Shown here one piece after another: positions 1-8,381 of a stretch of 64,000 bases of DNA. A program made the position numbers and the translations under genes. The stretch lies in NCBI GenBank assembly GCA_037439785.1, contig JBBIVJ010000003.1:62001-126000 (forward strand). Direction: 5' to 3'. This DNA is from DSVZ01 sp037439785. Its GTDB lineage: Bacteria; Verrucomicrobiota; Verrucomicrobiia; Limisphaerales; J093. The notes beneath the pieces were generated by a model. It was not told the DNA's origin and ran no database searches. It saw nothing but the letters and a program-made list of their open reading frames with translations. Position 1 is the stretch's first letter. Each line of letters begins with the position of its first letter.

Positions 1-39
1 CGCAAATAGCCATCCCTTTCTCTTCACCACACACACGGT

Positions 40-1248
40 TCAGCTTTGGCTCAAACGTTTCTGGGGAGCCTCGTAAAACAAGGCATGGGCTTGACGGAGG
101 ATTTCCGGGATGCGGTCCGCGAACGGACTGGCTGCCACCGCCTGTCGTAGGGCGGCCTCGTCAAAGTCGCAGGCCGTCTGGCCGGGGAACCAATGCTCGG
201 CCTGTCCGAGCAGATTGTAACGCATCCGGGCCCAGTCCACCAAATCCAGCGCCGTGGCGTAGGTCCAAAGGCGGAGGATTTCCAGGACGTTGATCTGGCC
301 TGGAATCTCGTGGAACTCGGGGAGACCTTCGTGCCAGCGCCGACACCATTCAGGACCGTGCACCCGCTCCAGTTCGGCACGGAGCCGTGTCTCGATGGGG
401 GCGACAGCAGCGGCGGCCTGGTCGTACCAGGTCAGCGCGGCCACGTGTTCATCGAAATCCGATGGCCGCGCCACGCCGCAGCTCAGCGTGTGTACTTGAG
501 GCCGGGCCAGGCAGTACAGGTCATTGAACTGCATCGGGCTCAATGGCCGGCAGAGTTCCACCAGCTTGGACGGGGGGCTGTAGAGTTTTCCGCCCTTGTC
601 GTTGGGGCTGATGATGAACACGCCCATGTCCCGGCGGGTGGCAGCTTCGATGGCGGGCCAGGTCAGGTCGTACACGAAGTACCAGTGGAGATTCACGTAG
701 TCGAAGCCGCCGCTTTCGATCGCCTGCAGCATGATGGCCGGGGGGGCGTGGGTGGAAAAGCCCACGAACCGGCATCGGCCTTCGCGTTGGAGGCGGCGCG
801 CTTCCTCGAGACAACCGCCAGGGTGCAGGGACCATTCCAGCAAGAGGGCATTGTTGATGCCGTGCAAGGCCAGCAGGTCCACGTACTCCAACCTGAGGTA
901 GCTCAGGGACTTCTCGAAGGTGCGGCGAAACTCTGCGGCTTCGGCCGTGGGGGCCACCTTGGTCTGCACGATCACCTGCTCGCGGGGCACGCGGGCGAGC
1001 ACCGGCCCGAGCTGCATCTCGCTGGTGCCGTAACCGCGCGCCGTCTCGATGTGGGGGATGCCCAGCTCGAGCGCCCGGCGGATGCAGGCTTCGAGATTGG
1101 CCTGGTTGTCCGGCGGGATTTCCTCGGCGGCGGCATCCTGCCACTTGTACTGATACCGCATCCCCCCGCAGGAAAAGACCGGCATCTGCAGGCCGGTCTT
1201 GCCAAAGCGGCGGTACCGCATGACGGGTAAAGCGGGAGCGGAGGTCAT
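40..1248 (-). CDS. Aldo/keto reductase family protein
   Basis: Predicted cytosolic NAD(P)H-dependent oxidoreductase with a TIM-barrel fold; the substrate is unknown. The N-terminal part has the family signature RYRRFGKTGL and then, counted from the ATG at 1248, Tyr73 in ARGYGTSE, Lys97 in VQTK and His129 in LALHG, which match the family's Tyr-Lys-His catalytic residues. The usual Asp five residues before the Tyr is Glu68 here (IETARGYG), a conservative change. The length, about 402 residues, is longer than a minimal family member because of a C-terminal extension. The start is uncertain: in-frame ATGs lie at 1296, 1260, 1248 and 1221, none with a clear ribosome binding site, and family similarity begins only at the last. 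The gene lies about 110 bases downstream of the aminomutase-like gene on the same strand. Confidence 0.88.
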   Translation of the reverse strand: MTSAPALPVMRYRRFGKTGLQMPVFSCGGMRYQYKWQDAAAEEIPPDNQANLEACIRRALELGIPHIETARGYGTSEMQLGPVLARVPREQVIVQTKVAPTAEAAEFRRTFEKSLSYLRLEYVDLLALHGINNALLLEWSLHPGGCLEEARRLQREGRCRFVGFSTHAPPAIMLQAIESGGFDYVNLHWYFVYDLTWPAIEAATRRDMGVFIISPNDKGGKLYSPPSKLVELCRPLSPMQFNDLYCLARPQVHTLSCGVARPSDFDEHVAALTWYDQAAAAVAPIETRLRAELERVHGPEWCRRWHEGLPEFHEIPGQINVLEILRLWTYATALDLVDWARMRYNLLGQAEHWFPGQTACDFDEAALRQAVAASPFADRIPEILRQAHALFYEAPQKRLSQS

Positions 1249-1359
1249 GGCCTCTGACATGGCCGGGAGGGTGACCGAAACGATGAGCGCGGGCAACCGC
1301 GGCCCCAGAGGCAGCGGCCGGGGGTGAACGGGGGCAACAACGACGCACGCCGGCCGGGA

Positions 1360-2598
1360 TCAGGCCAGCTCGGTTTCCCGGCCGCCGGCGACCGCCTTGA
1401 ACAGGGGGGGGCCGTCCGCGGATTCCGGGTATTCGAAGATGCGCCCCTCGTAGTTGCGGATCACCACCCGGTCGTGGTTGTGGCTGAGCACGTACTCGGG
1501 GCTTACGGGCACCTTGCCGCCGCCGCCAGGAGCATCAATCACGTACGTCGGCACGGCATAGCCGGTGGTGTGGCCGCGCAGGGCCTCCATGATTTCCAGC
1601 CCGCGCCGCACGCTGGTCCGCAGGTGGGCCGAGCCGGCGATGAGATCGCACTGGTAAAGGTAGTACGGCCGCACCCGGCACATCAGCAGCTTGTGGAGGT
1701 GGGCCCGCATCACGTCAGGGTCATCGTTGACGTGGCGCAGCAGGACGGACTGGTTACCCAGCGGGATGCCGGCATCCGCCAACCGTTCCAGGGCCTCGCG
1801 CACCTCTAGGGTCAGCTCGCGCGGGTGATTCGAGTGGATGCTGATGAACAGCGGATGAAACCGGCGCAGCATCCGGCACAGTTCCGACGTGATGCGCTGG
1901 GGCAGAAACACCGGAATACGGGTGCCCAGGCGCAGGAACTCGACGTGGGGGATGGCTCGCAGCCGGCTGAGGAGGTTTTCGAGCTTCTCGTCGCTCAAGA
2001 GCAGGGGGTCCCCGCCGCTCAGGAGCACATCCCGCACCTCGGGATGGCGGGCGATGTATTCGATCTGCCGGTCAAACTGGGGATGGAAATCATATCCGCT
2101 GGCGTTGCTCACCAGTCGCGAGCGGGTGCAATAGCGGCAGTAAGCGGCGCATCGGTCGGTGACCAGAAAAAGCACCCGGTCCGGGTAGCGATGCACCAGC
2201 CCGGGCACCGGCGAGTGGCTGTCTTCGCCGCAGGGGTCGGTCATTTCCCAGGCGGCGGTGGCCGTCTCCTCCAACCGCGGGATGACCTGGCGGCGGATGG
2301 GGCAGAATTCGTCCGCGGGGTCAATGAGGTTGAAAAAATACGGCGTGATGGCCAGGGCCAGCTTGTGGTTGGCCAGCACCGTGCCCGCGCGCTCCTCCGG
2401 GGTGAGGGTGGGCAGCAGCCGCTCCAACTGTTCCAGGGTGGTGATCCGGTGTTTGAGCTGCCAGCGCCAGTCGTTCCATTGGGCATCCGGAACGTGACAC
2501 CAGAAACCGCGGCCGGCCGAACGAAAGCGCTTGAGTACTTCCTGGGGGCGGGGCGCTGGCGGCTCCTCGGCGCCGGTCGGGGAAGCTTCCGTCAACAT
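1360..2598 (-). CDS. KamA family radical SAM protein (lysine 2,3-aminomutase-like)
   Basis: Radical SAM enzyme that uses a [4Fe-4S] cluster and pyridoxal phosphate. Family members move the alpha-amino group of lysine to the beta position, or act on EF-P lysine or glutamate. The cluster motif is visible as Cys150, Cys154 and Cys157 (RCAAYCRYCTR). Further landmarks are the glycine-rich LLSGGDPLLL strand and the PLP-lysine region APGGGGKVPV with Lys362. At 412 residues the length is typical of free-standing lysine 2,3-aminomutases. No partner gene for lysine fermentation or beta-lysine osmolyte synthesis lies next to it, and EpmB-type or glutamate-specific activity cannot be excluded. The start ATG is well placed before the first conserved segment. 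Confidence 0.9.
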   Translation of the reverse strand: MLTEASPTGAEEPPAPRPQEVLKRFRSAGRGFWCHVPDAQWNDWRWQLKHRITTLEQLERLLPTLTPEERAGTVLANHKLALAITPYFFNLIDPADEFCPIRRQVIPRLEETATAAWEMTDPCGEDSHSPVPGLVHRYPDRVLFLVTDRCAAYCRYCTRSRLVSNASGYDFHPQFDRQIEYIARHPEVRDVLLSGGDPLLLSDEKLENLLSRLRAIPHVEFLRLGTRIPVFLPQRITSELCRMLRRFHPLFISIHSNHPRELTLEVREALERLADAGIPLGNQSVLLRHVNDDPDVMRAHLHKLLMCRVRPYYLYQCDLIAGSAHLRTSVRRGLEIMEALRGHTTGYAVPTYVIDAPGGGGKVPVSPEYVLSHNHDRVVIRNYEGRIFEYPESADGPPLFKAVAGGRETELA

Positions 2599-2775
2599 GT
2601 TGGGCGAACCTTAGAAGGGGGTGCCGGCTTGTCAAGGAACCCGCCGGCAGGGGGTTTCCAACCGGGCTGACTTCCAGAACGCGGTTTGCCCCCTCCTCTG
2701 GATGGGCAAAGCTTCGGTGCCTTGGCCACTCGCGGCGAGAAGGCTTTTGTCCCGGCCCGGCCCGAGGTCCCCCCC

Positions 2776-2801
2776 AAAAAAAGCGGGCCGGGGGCCGCCC
2801 G
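2776..2801 (-). terminator. Rho-independent terminator after ilvC
   Basis: Read on the minus strand just after the ilvC stop, a five-base-pair GC stem (CGGGC/GCCCG, loop of 8) is followed by one C and seven T residues. Placement and T-run make it a convincing intrinsic terminator. Confidence 0.65.
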
Positions 2802-2821
2802 GGGGAAAGCCGGCCGGGGAC

Positions 2822-3922
2822 TCAACCGGCCGAGCGTCCCGTCACTCCTTTGGCGCCGCGGGTCACTTTCCGGGCCGGTTCTTTGGGACGCAGGGCACGC
2901 ACGGCCGCTCCGGCACGCCACATCTCGGAGTCGCGGATGGCGGCCAGTTCCCTGGCGAGTTGCTCCTGGTAGTCGGGGCGTCCGCAGGCCTTGAGAACGC
3001 GCTCGGCCTCCTTGCCCGAGGCCACGCGCTGGTAAAGCTCCTTGAAGACCGGCAGTACGGCTTTTTTGAACTTCGGCTTCCAGTCCAGCGCGCCGCGCTG
3101 CGCGGTGGCGGAGCAGTTCGAGTACATCCAGTCCATGCCCTTTTCGTCCACCAGGCGGATGAGCGACTGGGTGAGTTCCTCGACGGTTTCGTTGAACGCC
3201 TCGCTGGGCGAGTGGCCATGCGCGCGCAACACGTCGTACTGCGCCTCCATCACGCCCGCCAGGCAGCCCATGAGCACGCCGCGCTCGCCCACGAGGTCGC
3301 TGTTGGTTTCGTGCGGGAACGTGGTCGGGAACAGGTACCCCGACCCGATGCCGATGCCCACCGCGAGGCAGCGCTCCTCGGCGTGGCCGGTGGCGTCCTG
3401 GTACACCGCGTAGCTCGAGTTGATGCCGGCGCCGGACAGGAAATTGCGGCGGACGTTCAAGCCGGAGCCTTTCGGCGCGACCATGATGACGTCCACGTCC
3501 TTGGGCGGCACCACGCCGGTCTTCTTGTGGTAGGTGATGGAGAAGCCGTGGGAGAAGTACAGCGCGTCGCCGGGCTTGAGGTTGGCCTTGATGACCGGCC
3601 AGACCAGCCGCTGGGCGGCGTCGTTGAGCAGGATCTGGATGATGGTACCCTTGCGCACGGCCTCATCGATGGGGAACAGGGTCTTGCCGGCCTTCCAGCC
3701 GTCCGCGACGGCGCGGTCCCAGTCGCGCTTGAACTTCGGGTCCTGGCCGATGATGACGTTGAAGCCGTTGTCGCGGAGGTTCAGCGACTGGGCCGGGCCC
3801 TGGACACCGTAGCCGATGATCGCGATGACTTCGTTCCTGAGGACCTTGCGCGCCCGGGTCATGGGGAATTCCCTGCGGGTAACCACCGTTTCAAGCACGC
3901 CGCCAAAATCAATCTGAGCCAT
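2822..3922 (-). CDS. ilvC: Ketol-acid reductoisomerase (NAD(P)(+))
   Basis: Second enzyme of branched-chain amino acid synthesis: it isomerises and reduces acetolactate or acetohydroxybutyrate to the dihydroxy acid, using Mg2+ and NAD(P)H in the cytosol. The Rossmann motif is GYGVQG (residues 37-42), followed by NLRDNGFNVIIG. The C-terminal knotted domain has HETNSDLVGERG with the metal-binding acidic residues and the SNCSATAQRGALDW segment. The 366-residue length and the NLRDNG version of the cofactor loop resemble the plant/yeast-like subgroup rather than the 330-residue E. coli-unlike short form. The C-terminal 25 residues are basic and low complexity. ilvN lies on the same strand but 12 kb away, so the pathway genes are dispersed. 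The gene appears to be a single transcription unit, with a promoter-like sequence upstream and a terminator downstream. Confidence 0.95.
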   Translation of the reverse strand: MAQIDFGGVLETVVTRREFPMTRARKVLRNEVIAIIGYGVQGPAQSLNLRDNGFNVIIGQDPKFKRDWDRAVADGWKAGKTLFPIDEAVRKGTIIQILLNDAAQRLVWPVIKANLKPGDALYFSHGFSITYHKKTGVVPPKDVDVIMVAPKGSGLNVRRNFLSGAGINSSYAVYQDATGHAEERCLAVGIGIGSGYLFPTTFPHETNSDLVGERGVLMGCLAGVMEAQYDVLRAHGHSPSEAFNETVEELTQSLIRLVDEKGMDWMYSNCSATAQRGALDWKPKFKKAVLPVFKELYQRVASGKEAERVLKACGRPDYQEQLARELAAIRDSEMWRAGAAVRALRPKEPARKVTRGAKGVTGRSAG

Positions 3923-3996
3923 GTCGTGTGTGTCTGTTGTCCGGCCCGCGGACCGGGTGATGGTGTTGTCTTCGGAACCCGTTTACGGGAGGCGAC

Positions 3997-4024
3997 ATCC
4001 TAGGCCCGCGTCCCCGACCGTCAA
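3997..4024 (-). promoter_or_regulatory. Sigma-70-type promoter candidate for ilvC
   Basis: On the minus strand, TTGACG (4019-4024) and TAGGAT (3997-4002) are separated by 16 bases. A start near 3990 would leave a leader of about 68 bases before the ilvC ATG. This is a consensus match only; no transcript evidence is available. Confidence 0.45.
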
Positions 4025-4329
4025 ACTCAAATCCCGCCGCCCCTCCCTGCTGCCTGGCGAGGGGCAAGGGGCGGAAGGCGCGGGCGAGCCAACTTCGGAA
4101 GGGGGAGAACGGTTTGGGGGTGAAAAGTGGAACGATGAAAAGCTGAAAAGAATGAATGGGGAAAGCGGGAAGGCCGGTGGCTTTTCAAGGCAACGCGCGG
4201 GACGGATCGGGTATCGAGGAGTGAGCATTGTGCCCGGGGGAAGCGGGACGTCGAGGAGCCCGCCCTGTCTTCTGGCTCCAGACTCCCGACTGCTCAAGCC
4301 ACCCTCCCCAATCCCCGCTCCGCGCTCCT

Positions 4330-4357
4330 GCATCCGGCATCCGGCACCCGGCATCCG
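4330..4357. repeat. Four tandem heptanucleotides GCATCCG
   Basis: GCATCCG occurs four times head to tail; the third copy reads GCACCCG. It belongs with other degenerate 7-base tracts in intergenic DNA of this window. Confidence 0.7.
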
Positions 4358-4407
4358 CCCGAAAACACTGTTGCCAGCGCGGGCGCTTTGCCATTGGCTT
4401 TGCCCGC

Positions 4408-5463
4408 ATGAAGTTGCGCTTTTGGCGGTACGACCTCGTCCTGGCTCACCGATGGGCCATCGCACGGGGGCTCGGACCGGGAGGGCAGGGAGGGTGCGAC
4501 ACCTACCCCGTGGTGATGGTCGAGTTGTCGGACAAGAACGGGGTGGTGGGGCTCGGCGAAGCCGCCCCCTCGGCCCGCTACGACGAATCGGTGGACACGG
4601 TCATGGCCTTCCTCGAACGCATCAATCCCTACCACCTGTCGTTCGATGACCTGGAGGGCAGCCTGCACTACCTCGAATCGGCGGGGCCGCGTCACGTGTG
4701 TGCCAAGGGCGCGGTCAACATCGCCTTGCACGACGGCGCGGCGCGTCTGGCCGGCCAGCCGCTGAACCAGTTTCTGGGGCTGGGTTTCCGCGAAGGGCAG
4801 CATCGGACCTCCTTCAGCATCGGCCTGGACACGCCGGAAATGGTTCGCCGGAAGGTGGCCGCCGCTACCGATTACCCCATCCTTAAAATCAAGCTCGGGG
4901 GGCCGGATGACCGGGCCTTGTGGCGGGCGTTGCGGGAAGCGGCGCCGGACAAGACGGTGCGGGTGGACGCGAACGAGGCCTGGAAAACGCGCGAGGTGGC
5001 GCTCGCCAACCTGCAATGGCTGGCGGCCGACGGACGGGTCGAGTGGGTCGAACAGCCCATGCCCGCCCACGCCGCGCCCGAGGACGAGGCGTGGCTCAAG
5101 GCCCGCTCGCCGTTGCCCTTGATGGCCGATGAATCTTACGTCAGTGCCCGCGACCTGTCCCGGGTGGTGGAGGGTTTCCATGCGGTCAACGTGAAACTGG
5201 TCAAGGCCGGCGGCATTACCGGCGGCCTGGAGGCCCTGCGGGCGGCCCGTGCGGCCGGCCTGAAGACCATGCTGGGCTGCATGATCGAGTCGAGTGTGCT
5301 GATCAGTGCCGCGGCGCATCTGGCGGAGCTGACCGATGCGCTGGACCTGGATGGCAATCTGTTGATCACCAACGACCCCTTCCGGGGGGTGGGGTGTGTC
5401 CACGGCCTGATGACCTTTGCCACCGCGCCAGTGCCGGCGGGACTGCAGGTGGCTCCCCGCTGA
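4408..5463 (+). CDS. Dipeptide epimerase (enolase superfamily, muconate-lactonizing subgroup)
   Basis: Probable L-Ala-D/L-Glu or related dipeptide epimerase that recycles murein peptides or epimerises small dipeptides. The full catalytic set of the muconate-lactonizing subgroup is visible when counted from the ATG at 4408: Lys160 and Lys162 (LKIKLGG), metal ligands Asp187 (VRVDANEAW), Glu215 (VEWVEQP) and Asp241 (MADES), and the opposite base Lys263 (NVKLVKAGG). The 351-residue length is standard. An upstream extension in the same frame is low-complexity intergenic sequence, so the ATG at the first conserved segment was chosen. No peptide transporter or peptidase is adjacent, so the physiological substrate cannot be inferred from context. 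Confidence 0.9.
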   Translation: MKLRFWRYDLVLAHRWAIARGLGPGGQGGCDTYPVVMVELSDKNGVVGLGEAAPSARYDESVDTVMAFLERINPYHLSFDDLEGSLHYLESAGPRHVCAKGAVNIALHDGAARLAGQPLNQFLGLGFREGQHRTSFSIGLDTPEMVRRKVAAATDYPILKIKLGGPDDRALWRALREAAPDKTVRVDANEAWKTREVALANLQWLAADGRVEWVEQPMPAHAAPEDEAWLKARSPLPLMADESYVSARDLSRVVEGFHAVNVKLVKAGGITGGLEALRAARAAGLKTMLGCMIESSVLISAAAHLAELTDALDLDGNLLITNDPFRGVGCVHGLMTFATAPVPAGLQVAPR

Positions 5464-5511
5464 GCGTTCCGCCCCTGCCGGGGTTTCAGTCGGGCAAGGC
5501 TGGTATCGTTA

Positions 5512-5540
5512 TTGCTAAGTCAGGCGGCTTGGAGTATTCA
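5512..5540 (+). promoter_or_regulatory. Promoter candidate for the VTC-DUF4956-HlyD genes
   Basis: TTGCTA and TATTCA with a 17-base spacer lie in a locally AT-richer gap, about 120 bases before the VTC start codon. Four of six bases match the consensus in each box. Confidence 0.35.
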
Positions 5541-5661
5541 TTTGCAGAACCGCCACTTCGGTGTCCGAAACGTGAACGGTGGACCAAGTGCCGTGCGGGA
5601 AGGGTGACGTTGATGTGTCAATTGCGGGGCGATCCCGTGCCACAGCAATCGCCGAGAAATC

Positions 5662-6501
5662 ATGGGACCTGACCGACTTCAACTGCAGCGGCTGGAGTGC
5701 AAATACCTCGTCAGCGAGGCGCAGGCCCTGCGCATCCGGGAATTCGTGCGCGGCCACCTAGAGCTGGACGAGTACGGCGCCCGCCAACCGGACTGCTCCT
5801 ACACCATCCACAGCGTGTATCTCGACTCGGAAGACCTCCGCACCTACTGGGATACCATCAACGGCAACAAGAACCGCTTCAAACTCCGCATCCGCTATTA
5901 TACCGCCGACCCCCAGATGCCGGTCTTCTTCGAGATCAAGCGCCGCGTCAACGACGCCATTCTCAAGCAGCGCGGCGGCGTCCCTCGCGCCGCCGTCCCC
6001 CTGCTGCTGGCCGGGGAACTGCCCGGCCCCGAGCATCTGGCCAATCCCCAGCCCCGCCAGTTGGTTGCGGTCCAGCGGTTTTGTCAGCTCCTGCTGGATT
6101 TGCGCGCCGGCCCCAAAGCCCATGTCAGCTACCGCCGGGAAGCCTGGCTCACCGCGCATGACAACTCGGTCCGGGTCACTTTTGACCGCAACGTGTACGT
6201 GGCCCCTGAGTTTACGCCCCGGCTGGGCGTGGAACTGGATGACCCGGTCCGGCCGTTTGGCCAGGAGGTCATTCTCGAGCTCAAGTTCACCGGCCGGTTC
6301 CCGCGCTGGTTTCAGGAACTGGTCGAGACGTTTGGGCTGTTCCGCACCTCGGCTGCCAAATACGTGGACGGCGTGACCACCTACGGGTTGGAAAAATTCA
6401 TGCGTGAAGGCCGCCTCCAAGGTGTAGTACCCTCCGCGTTCCGGAACGGCGCCCGGCGGCGGATCACCCGGCCCTTGCTGGGTGCCGAGCTGGCGGATTG
6501 A
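5662..6501 (+). CDS. VTC-domain polyphosphate polymerase-like protein
   Basis: Member of the VTC/CYTH-type tunnel fold family, whose yeast member Vtc4 makes polyphosphate from ATP. The tunnel signature is intact: Glu12 and Lys14 (LECKYLV), the basic strand RFKLRIRYY with Lys74, Arg76 and Arg78, FFEIKRR (Glu91, Lys93) and the final acidic/basic strand ILELKFTG (Glu206, Lys208). No membrane segment is present, so the catalytic domain is probably cytosolic and the membrane part is supplied by the next gene. The stop codon overlaps the TTG start of the DUF4956 gene, implying translational coupling. The 279-residue length fits a bare catalytic domain without an SPX regulatory domain. Activity is inferred from family, not shown. 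Confidence 0.85.
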   Translation: MGPDRLQLQRLECKYLVSEAQALRIREFVRGHLELDEYGARQPDCSYTIHSVYLDSEDLRTYWDTINGNKNRFKLRIRYYTADPQMPVFFEIKRRVNDAILKQRGGVPRAAVPLLLAGELPGPEHLANPQPRQLVAVQRFCQLLLDLRAGPKAHVSYRREAWLTAHDNSVRVTFDRNVYVAPEFTPRLGVELDDPVRPFGQEVILELKFTGRFPRWFQELVETFGLFRTSAAKYVDGVTTYGLEKFMREGRLQGVVPSAFRNGARRRITRPLLGAELAD

Positions 6502-7193
6502 CGCAACCGATGGACTGGCTGTTTCGCGGCGACTACGCCACCACCCAGATCAGCGTGCCCCTGCTGGTGCTGGGGCTGGCGCTGGCCTTTCTGGGTGGGC
6601 AAAGCCTGGCCTGGGTGTACATACTCACCCACTCGGGCCTGTCCTACTCGCGCAATTTCGTCGCCTCCCTGGTGGTCATCCCCGTGCTCACCGCCGGGGT
6701 CATGCAGGTGCTGGCCAACAACCTCATCACCGCCTTTGGCATGATGGCCGTCTTCGCCATCGTCCGCTTCCGCAACATCCTGCGCGACACCCTCGACACC
6801 AGCTACATCCTCGCCTGCCTGGTCATCGGCATGGCCTGCGGCACCCAACGCTACCCCGTGGCCGTGGTCGTGACCGTCCTGGTGGCAGCCACCATGGTGT
6901 ACCTCTGGGCCACGGCCTTCGGCAGCCGGCATCGCTACGACGTGATCCTGAACCTGCACTGGGCGCGGCCGCTTTCCGAACTGGACGACCTGCGCGCCCT
7001 GTTCTACCGCCACAGCCGCCGCACCTACTGCGCCAGCCAGCGCCTCAACGAGGCCTGCGGCGGCACCGACCTTTCCTACCGCCTGCTGATGCGCGACCCC
7101 AACCGGCTCGAGGACATGGTCAAGGAATTGCGCGGCCTGCCGGGGGTCTCCCGCGTCACCAGCCTGCAGGCGGAAGACGAATCCGAAGTCTGA
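6498..7193 (+). CDS. DUF4956 membrane protein
   Basis: Integral membrane protein of the DUF4956 family, which is repeatedly found beside VTC-domain polymerases. Hydrophobic segments cover roughly residues 15-40, 50-70, 72-85, 97-110 and 112-137, with the characteristic NNLITAFGMMAVFAIVRFR motif between them. A soluble C-terminal domain of about 90 residues follows and is ACT-like in length. The TTG at 6498 overlaps the preceding stop; an ATG at 6510 is the alternative. By analogy with the VTC complex it could anchor the polymerase and conduct the polymer across the inner membrane, but this is inference. The next gene begins only 3 bases downstream. Confidence 0.82.
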   Translation: MTQPMDWLFRGDYATTQISVPLLVLGLALAFLGGQSLAWVYILTHSGLSYSRNFVASLVVIPVLTAGVMQVLANNLITAFGMMAVFAIVRFRNILRDTLDTSYILACLVIGMACGTQRYPVAVVVTVLVAATMVYLWATAFGSRHRYDVILNLHWARPLSELDDLRALFYRHSRRTYCASQRLNEACGGTDLSYRLLMRDPNRLEDMVKELRGLPGVSRVTSLQAEDESEV

Positions 7194-7196
7194 ACC

Positions 7197-8381
7197 ATGA
7201 AGCGCCTGCCCCCGATTCCCACCCCCCTGGCGTTGCGCTGGAGCGAATTCCGCATCCGCGTCCTTCCCGTGGGGGTCTTCGTGGCCGCCCTGCTCGGCGT
7301 CATCGGTATCTGGTACCAGGAACTGACCCCTCCCACCCTGATCGGAGAAGTCGAAGCCCGCCGCGCCCACGTCGCCAGCATCCAGCCCGGCACCCTCATC
7401 AAGCTCCCCGTGGACCGCTTCCAAAACGTCCGGGCCGGGGATTTGGTGGCCGAAATCCTCACCTTCAACCCCCGCTACCTCGAAAGCACCCTCGGCGTCA
7501 TCAAGGCCGAATCCGAAATCCTCCGCCTCCAGCTCGACCCCCTGGTCACCACCGAACGCTCCCGCGTGGATTACCACCGCCTCCGCCTGGAGCTGCTCGA
7601 TCAAAAGGTCCAGCTCGCCGCCAACCAGATGAACCTCCGTTACGCGGAAGCCGAGTACGACCGCCTGGCCACCCTCCGCCGCGAGCAGTCCAACATTCTC
7701 TCCCAGACCGACCTCGACCTCGCCCTGCGCGACCGCGACGCCCTCCGCGCCGACGTCCAAAACCGTCAGCACCTGGTGCAGGAACTGGAGGCCGAACTGG
7801 CCCGCCTCCGGCTCAGCCACCCCGCCGCCCCCAACGAAGCCGTCCCCGAAGGCTGGCGGCTGGCCCTCCAACTCCAGGAACAACGCCTCCAGCAAGCCCT
7901 GGCCGAGTTCGGTCCGGTAACGCTCACCGCGCCCATTGACGGCACCGTCAGCACGATTTACCGCCATGCCGGCGAAAACGTCGCCGCCGGCGAACCCATC
8001 GTCACCATCACCTCCACCCACGGCGAGCGCATCCTGGCCTACATGCTGCCCCCCTGGCGGGTCGAGCCCACCGTGGGGACCCCGGTCGAAGTCCGCACCC
8101 GTCATGGCGCCCGCGCCGTCGGCCGGGCGCGCATCTTGGAAGTGGGGCGCTACCTGGACATCCTCACGCCCACCCTGGCCTACCAGTTCGGCGCGCGGGC
8201 CAGCGCCCTGGCCCAGGCGGCCACCCCCGCAGCCCAGCTCAACCTCAACAACCTCCCCATCCCCGGCCTGCCGCTGGCCATCAGCGTACCGGCCGGCCTG
8301 AACCTGCGCCCCGGCGAGGCGGTGGACCTGCGTCTGCTGCCGCCGGAAGAGGCCGCCGCGGCCGCGACGCCGGCCAACTAA
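7197..8381 (+). CDS. HlyD-family membrane fusion protein
   Basis: Periplasmic adaptor of the HlyD/membrane fusion family. One N-terminal membrane anchor (about residues 20-42) is followed by a first lipoyl-like half (VEARRAHVASIQPGTL...), a long Ala/Leu/Glu/Arg-rich coiled coil (about 95-210), a second lipoyl half (TAPIDGTVSTIYRHAGENV) and a beta-barrel-like C-terminus. No ABC transporter or outer-membrane channel is adjacent. Instead it closes the VTC-DUF4956 trio, so a role in export or envelope anchoring of the VTC product is an attractive but untested idea. Its stop codon overlaps that of the convergent CCA transferase gene. Confidence 0.83.
   Translation: MKRLPPIPTPLALRWSEFRIRVLPVGVFVAALLGVIGIWYQELTPPTLIGEVEARRAHVASIQPGTLIKLPVDRFQNVRAGDLVAEILTFNPRYLESTLGVIKAESEILRLQLDPLVTTERSRVDYHRLRLELLDQKVQLAANQMNLRYAEAEYDRLATLRREQSNILSQTDLDLALRDRDALRADVQNRQHLVQELEAELARLRLSHPAAPNEAVPEGWRLALQLQEQRLQQALAEFGPVTLTAPIDGTVSTIYRHAGENVAAGEPIVTITSTHGERILAYMLPPWRVEPTVGTPVEVRTRHGARAVGRARILEVGRYLDILTPTLAYQFGARASALAQAATPAAQLNLNNLPIPGLPLAISVPAGLNLRPGEAVDLRLLPPEEAAAAATPAN

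Larger units (their letters stand above)
3923..4407. other. 485-base divergent intergenic region
   Basis: Lies between ilvC (minus) and the epimerase (plus). It holds the ilvC promoter candidate, an A/G-rich stretch around 4118-4165 that is unusually AT-rich for this window, and four tandem heptamers near the right end. No gene or structured RNA was recognised. Confidence 0.6.

Noticed and set aside
6381..8105. A 574-codon frame on the minus strand across the DUF4956 and HlyD genes.
   Set aside because: Gly/Val/Glu/Asp-rich high-GC shadow; the plus-strand genes have coherent membrane segments and lipoyl motifs.
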